Assembly: GCA_004297315.1 (NCBI GenBank) | Contig: SCTU01000031.1 | Span: 1-7,555, forward strand | From: Dehalococcoidia bacterium | GTDB taxonomy: Bacteria > Chloroflexota > Dehalococcoidia > UBA2979 | Direction: 5' to 3' | DNA length: 7,555 bases | Shown here: positions 5,992 through 7,555 of the stretch, in pieces | How positions within the stretch are numbered: the first letter of the stretch is position 1 | Layout of the letters: each line of letters begins with the position of its first letter | The notes under the pieces: generated by a model | What the model was told of the DNA's origin: nothing | The model's database searches: none | What the model saw: only the letters and a program-made list of their open reading frames with translations | Position numbers and translations under genes: made by a program

Positions 5992-6543
5992 TCAGTGTTG
6001 ATGCCCCTCGGGTTTGCCGCCTTCACCCGGTTCGGCGTGTGCCGAGCCCGTCGCCGTTTGGTACAGCCCGTGCGCCCAGACCTGGAGTCCCAGCATCGCC
6101 TCGACATACTCCCGGGCCTGTGCAACACCCTCGGACGCGTGCGACGCCAGCGCGGTCGCGTGCGCCAGCCGAGTACACACCTCGCGCTCGACCGTCCCGG
6201 CGAGCAGTGTCGCGAGTTCGTCTGGCGAACCGCTGGCGAGGGCGCGCTCGGCGACGGGGATCACCGGCCCGAAGCCGAGCCCGGCCGGTTTCAGCCCGGT
6301 GTAGGGGGCGCCTTCGCCAGCCCGGTGGACGCGGACGGCAGTCTCGAAGAAATAGCGGTCCACCACCTCGCGCACCTCGGGGGCCATCCCGCGCGCGCGG
6401 ACCGCATGCTCGAAGGCCTCGGCCACCTCGGCCTCGCCCTCCTCGTGCACGTAGGGGAGGATGACGCTCACATCGCCCTGCTCCAGCGCACGCTGTGCCG
6501 CAAGCACCACCGGGCCATCCATCGAATCGCAGTGAGGAGGCAT
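5992..6543 (-). CDS. DUF6448-type conserved protein of unknown function
   Basis: A 183-residue soluble protein recognised as DUF6448-like from two blocks: an N-terminal HCDSMDGPVV (4-13), typically HCDxxDGPV in the family, and RYFFETAVRVHRAGEGAP (63-80) followed by YTGLKPAG (81-88). Most of the rest is predicted helical (QRALEQGDVSVILPYV, EAEVAEAFEHAV, REYVEAMLGLQVWAHGLY). The tail is Gly/Pro/His-rich and ends GHQH. No signal peptide is seen, although some relatives I recall are exported. No function is established to my knowledge. The invariant H4-C5-D6 and H73 could bind a metal, which is inference. ATG 6543 is chosen over ATG 6555 because GGAGG (6553-6549) is 5 nt upstream and the protein then starts directly before the conserved HCD motif. 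It is upstream of mazG on the same strand but separated by a hairpin and the mazG promoter. Confidence 0.82.
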   Translation of the reverse strand: MPPHCDSMDGPVVLAAQRALEQGDVSVILPYVHEEGEAEVAEAFEHAVRARGMAPEVREVVDRYFFETAVRVHRAGEGAPYTGLKPAGLGFGPVIPVAERALASGSPDELATLLAGTVEREVCTRLAHATALASHASEGVAQAREYVEAMLGLQVWAHGLYQTATGSAHAEPGEGGKPEGHQH

Positions 6544-6697
6544 CGCACCCTCCATCCGTACCAGCCCTTGAATTCGATGCTCGACGCTTGTCGCGCGCGA
6601 TCACAGAGGCGGACGTCCCCCGATCTGACCGCCGTTCGTCACTCGTGCGCCGTCGCGGTGCAGGGCCGGCACGCCGTTGTCTCCCTATACTCAGGGC
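6544..6697. other. Divergent intergenic region between DUF6448 and DUF1461 genes
   Basis: This 154-bp stretch holds the Shine-Dalgarno of the DUF6448 gene at one end and the DUF1461 promoter at the other. I could not find a convincing -10/-35 pair for the DUF6448 gene; TACGGA at about 6560-6555 on the minus strand lacks the final T and is too close to the ribosome site. No RNA gene or strong hairpin is seen. Confidence 0.6.
6686..6691 (+). promoter_or_regulatory. -10 element of the DUF1461 gene, predicted leaderless transcript
   Basis: TATACT is followed by exactly six bases (CAGGGC) and the ATG at 6698, putting the expected first transcribed base on the A of ATG. The core CCTATACTC repeats the mazG promoter core. 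No Shine-Dalgarno fits the ATG: AGGG ends 2 nt before it, too close. Confidence 0.7.
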
Positions 6698-7447
6698 ATG
6701 TCATTCGTGCGCTATCTGACGCAGGGCGTGTTCCTACTCTGCATCCCGATCTTCCTCGTGCTGACGAACGTGCGGATCGCCTCGACCTGGGAGACGACGT
6801 ACCACTACGCGTTCTCGCAGTACCGCGTCCCGGACGCGACCGGCATCAGCCGGCCCGAATTGGACCGCGCCGCGCACGAGATCGTCGACTACTTCCAGAC
6901 GGCCGAGTCGGGCACGCTGCTCGACATCCGTGTGAAGCAGGGTTCCGACACCGTCCCGCTCTACAGCGAGCGCGAGGTCCTGCACATGAAGGACGTGCTG
7001 GGCCTGATGCGCTTCGTCTTCCGCATCCAGGAGTTCACGTTCATCTACGTGGTCATGTACCTCGCCGGGGTCTACCTCTGGAGTCGCGAACGCTCGCTCC
7101 TCCACCTTGCCCGGCTGTCGATGTGGGCGGGGGCCGGGACGGCCGCCATCCTCGGCGTGGCCGCGGTCGCAATGCTCGTCGGGTTCGACTCGATCTTCCT
7201 GAAGTTCCACCAGCTGTCGTTCGCGAACGATTTCTGGGCGCTCGACCCCGCGCGTGACCGCCTCGTCCAGATGTTCCCGCAGGGCTTCTGGTTCGACGTC
7301 TCGATCGCCGTCGGCGTGGTGACGGCGATCGAGGGCGGCCTCATCTTCCTCGCCGGCTACGGCTTCCTCGCCTGGAACGAGCGCCAGCGCCCCGGCCGCG
7401 TGCTTCCGCCTCGTGCGCGTTTGGACGTCACCGGCGCTGGCGAGTAG
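6698..7447 (+). CDS. DUF1461/TIGR01906 family integral membrane protein (Lit-like)
   Basis: A 249-residue membrane protein with four predicted helices (about 8-25, 112-128, 143-162 and 201-226) and an extracytoplasmic-type loop between helices 1 and 2. Family signatures are clear: SEREVLHMKDV (90-100), FLKFHQLSFANDFWALDP (167-184) and QMFPQGFWFD (191-200). The family includes Lit, the lipoprotein intramolecular transacylase of some Firmicutes, which moves an acyl chain from the lipid to the N-terminus of the lipoprotein cysteine. The conserved histidines H96 and H171 are the obvious candidate catalytic residues by analogy. Whether this homologue has Lit activity cannot be told; many TIGR01906 proteins are uncharacterised. 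The length is usual for the family. The start at 6698 is set by the TATACT element 6 nt upstream; a TTG at 6677 would place that promoter inside the gene. Transcribed alone, with a strong terminator 9 bp after the stop. Confidence 0.88.
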   Translation: MSFVRYLTQGVFLLCIPIFLVLTNVRIASTWETTYHYAFSQYRVPDATGISRPELDRAAHEIVDYFQTAESGTLLDIRVKQGSDTVPLYSEREVLHMKDVLGLMRFVFRIQEFTFIYVVMYLAGVYLWSRERSLLHLARLSMWAGAGTAAILGVAAVAMLVGFDSIFLKFHQLSFANDFWALDPARDRLVQMFPQGFWFDVSIAVGVVTAIEGGLIFLAGYGFLAWNERQRPGRVLPPRARLDVTGAGE

Positions 7448-7456
7448 CCCGGATAC

Positions 7457-7489
7457 GAAGATGCCCGGCACTGCCGGGCATCTTCTTTT
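7457..7489 (+). terminator. Strong intrinsic terminator after the DUF1461 gene
   Basis: GAAGATGCCCGG (7457-7468) pairs perfectly with CCGGGCATCTTC (7474-7485) over a CACTG loop and is followed directly by TTTTC. It is a textbook rho-independent terminator 9 bp past the stop codon. It may also serve the minus-strand gene ending at 7508, though that strand has no T-run (exit GTATCC). Confidence 0.92.
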
Positions 7490-7507
7490 CAACGTGGCCG
7501 CGCGGGC

Positions 7508-7555
7508 TTAGAAGTCGAAGTCCTCGTCCCCGCCGTCGAGGAAGTCCTCGGGCTC
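7508..7555 (-). CDS. C-terminal end of an unidentified protein (partial, acidic tail)
   Basis: The minus strand reads EPEDFLDGGDEDFDF and then TAA (7510-7508), with the rest of the gene beyond the window edge. Only 15 residues are visible, so the frame rests on a plausible stop near a terminator and on the strongly acidic, Phe-spaced composition (seven Asp/Glu plus four Phe/Leu) common in disordered bacterial C-terminal tails. No product can be named. It converges on the DUF1461 gene with 60 bp between stops. Confidence 0.5.
   Translation of the reverse strand, partial: EPEDFLDGGDEDFDF

Noticed and set aside
5995..7257. A 420-residue plus-strand open frame spanning two genes
   Set aside because: It runs antisense through the DUF6448 gene and out of frame through the DUF1461 gene, and its translation is Arg/Pro/His-rich without motifs.
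1..7555. CRISPR array, tRNA, transposon, toxin-antitoxin or defence system
   Set aside because: No spaced repeats, cloverleaf, transposase motifs or paired small genes were seen. The name mazG does not imply a mazEF module, and none is present.

Overview
This is a GC-rich (roughly two-thirds G+C by eye) bacterial chromosomal segment carrying mostly housekeeping or conserved hypothetical genes. It shows no tRNA, rRNA, CRISPR array, transposase or phage gene. Several features point to Chloroflexota, possibly a Dehalococcoidia or Thermomicrobia relative. One is a two-helix membrane protein with a double zinc ribbon, of a kind common in that phylum. Another is a MazG whose N-terminus looks like the tail of a tetrapyrrole-methylase domain. 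The apparent leaderless promoters also fit. The phylum call is an inference from recognised families, not from a marker-gene comparison.

Layout. Positions 23-1138 (+): site-2 protease (M50) with a CBS pair. Positions 1141-3357 (-): PcrA/UvrD-type DNA helicase, converging on the protease with 2 bp between stop codons. Positions 3358-3479: divergent promoter region with inverted repeats. Positions 3480-4085 (+): membrane-anchored double zinc-ribbon protein. Positions 4111-4133: terminator hairpin shared with the next, convergent gene. Positions 4157-4777 (-): thioredoxin-fold protein with a single cysteine. Positions 4892-5929/5932 (-): MazG-type nucleotide pyrophosphohydrolase. Positions 5992-6543 (-): DUF6448-type protein. 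Positions 6544-6697: divergent intergenic region. Positions 6698-7447 (+): DUF1461/TIGR01906 (Lit-like) membrane protein, followed by a strong intrinsic terminator. Positions 7508-7555 (-): the acidic C-terminal tail of a gene that runs off the window.

The genes do not form one pathway. PcrA (DNA repair and transcription-replication conflict) and MazG (nucleotide-pool cleansing) both serve genome maintenance. The protease and the Lit-like protein both act in the membrane. The rest have no assigned partner here.

The most notable content is regulatory and architectural. Three genes (helicase, mazG, DUF1461) have a near-identical core, CCTATACTC or CCTACAATC, placed so that transcription should begin at or within 1 nt of the ATG, which implies leaderless mRNAs. 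The mazG promoter lies inside the 3' arm of a 13-bp hairpin that would also terminate the upstream DUF6448 gene. MazG itself keeps only the back part of a methylase domain, and its second MazG domain has lost a catalytic Asp. I see no convincing novel multi-gene system; this is mainly an ordinary core region.
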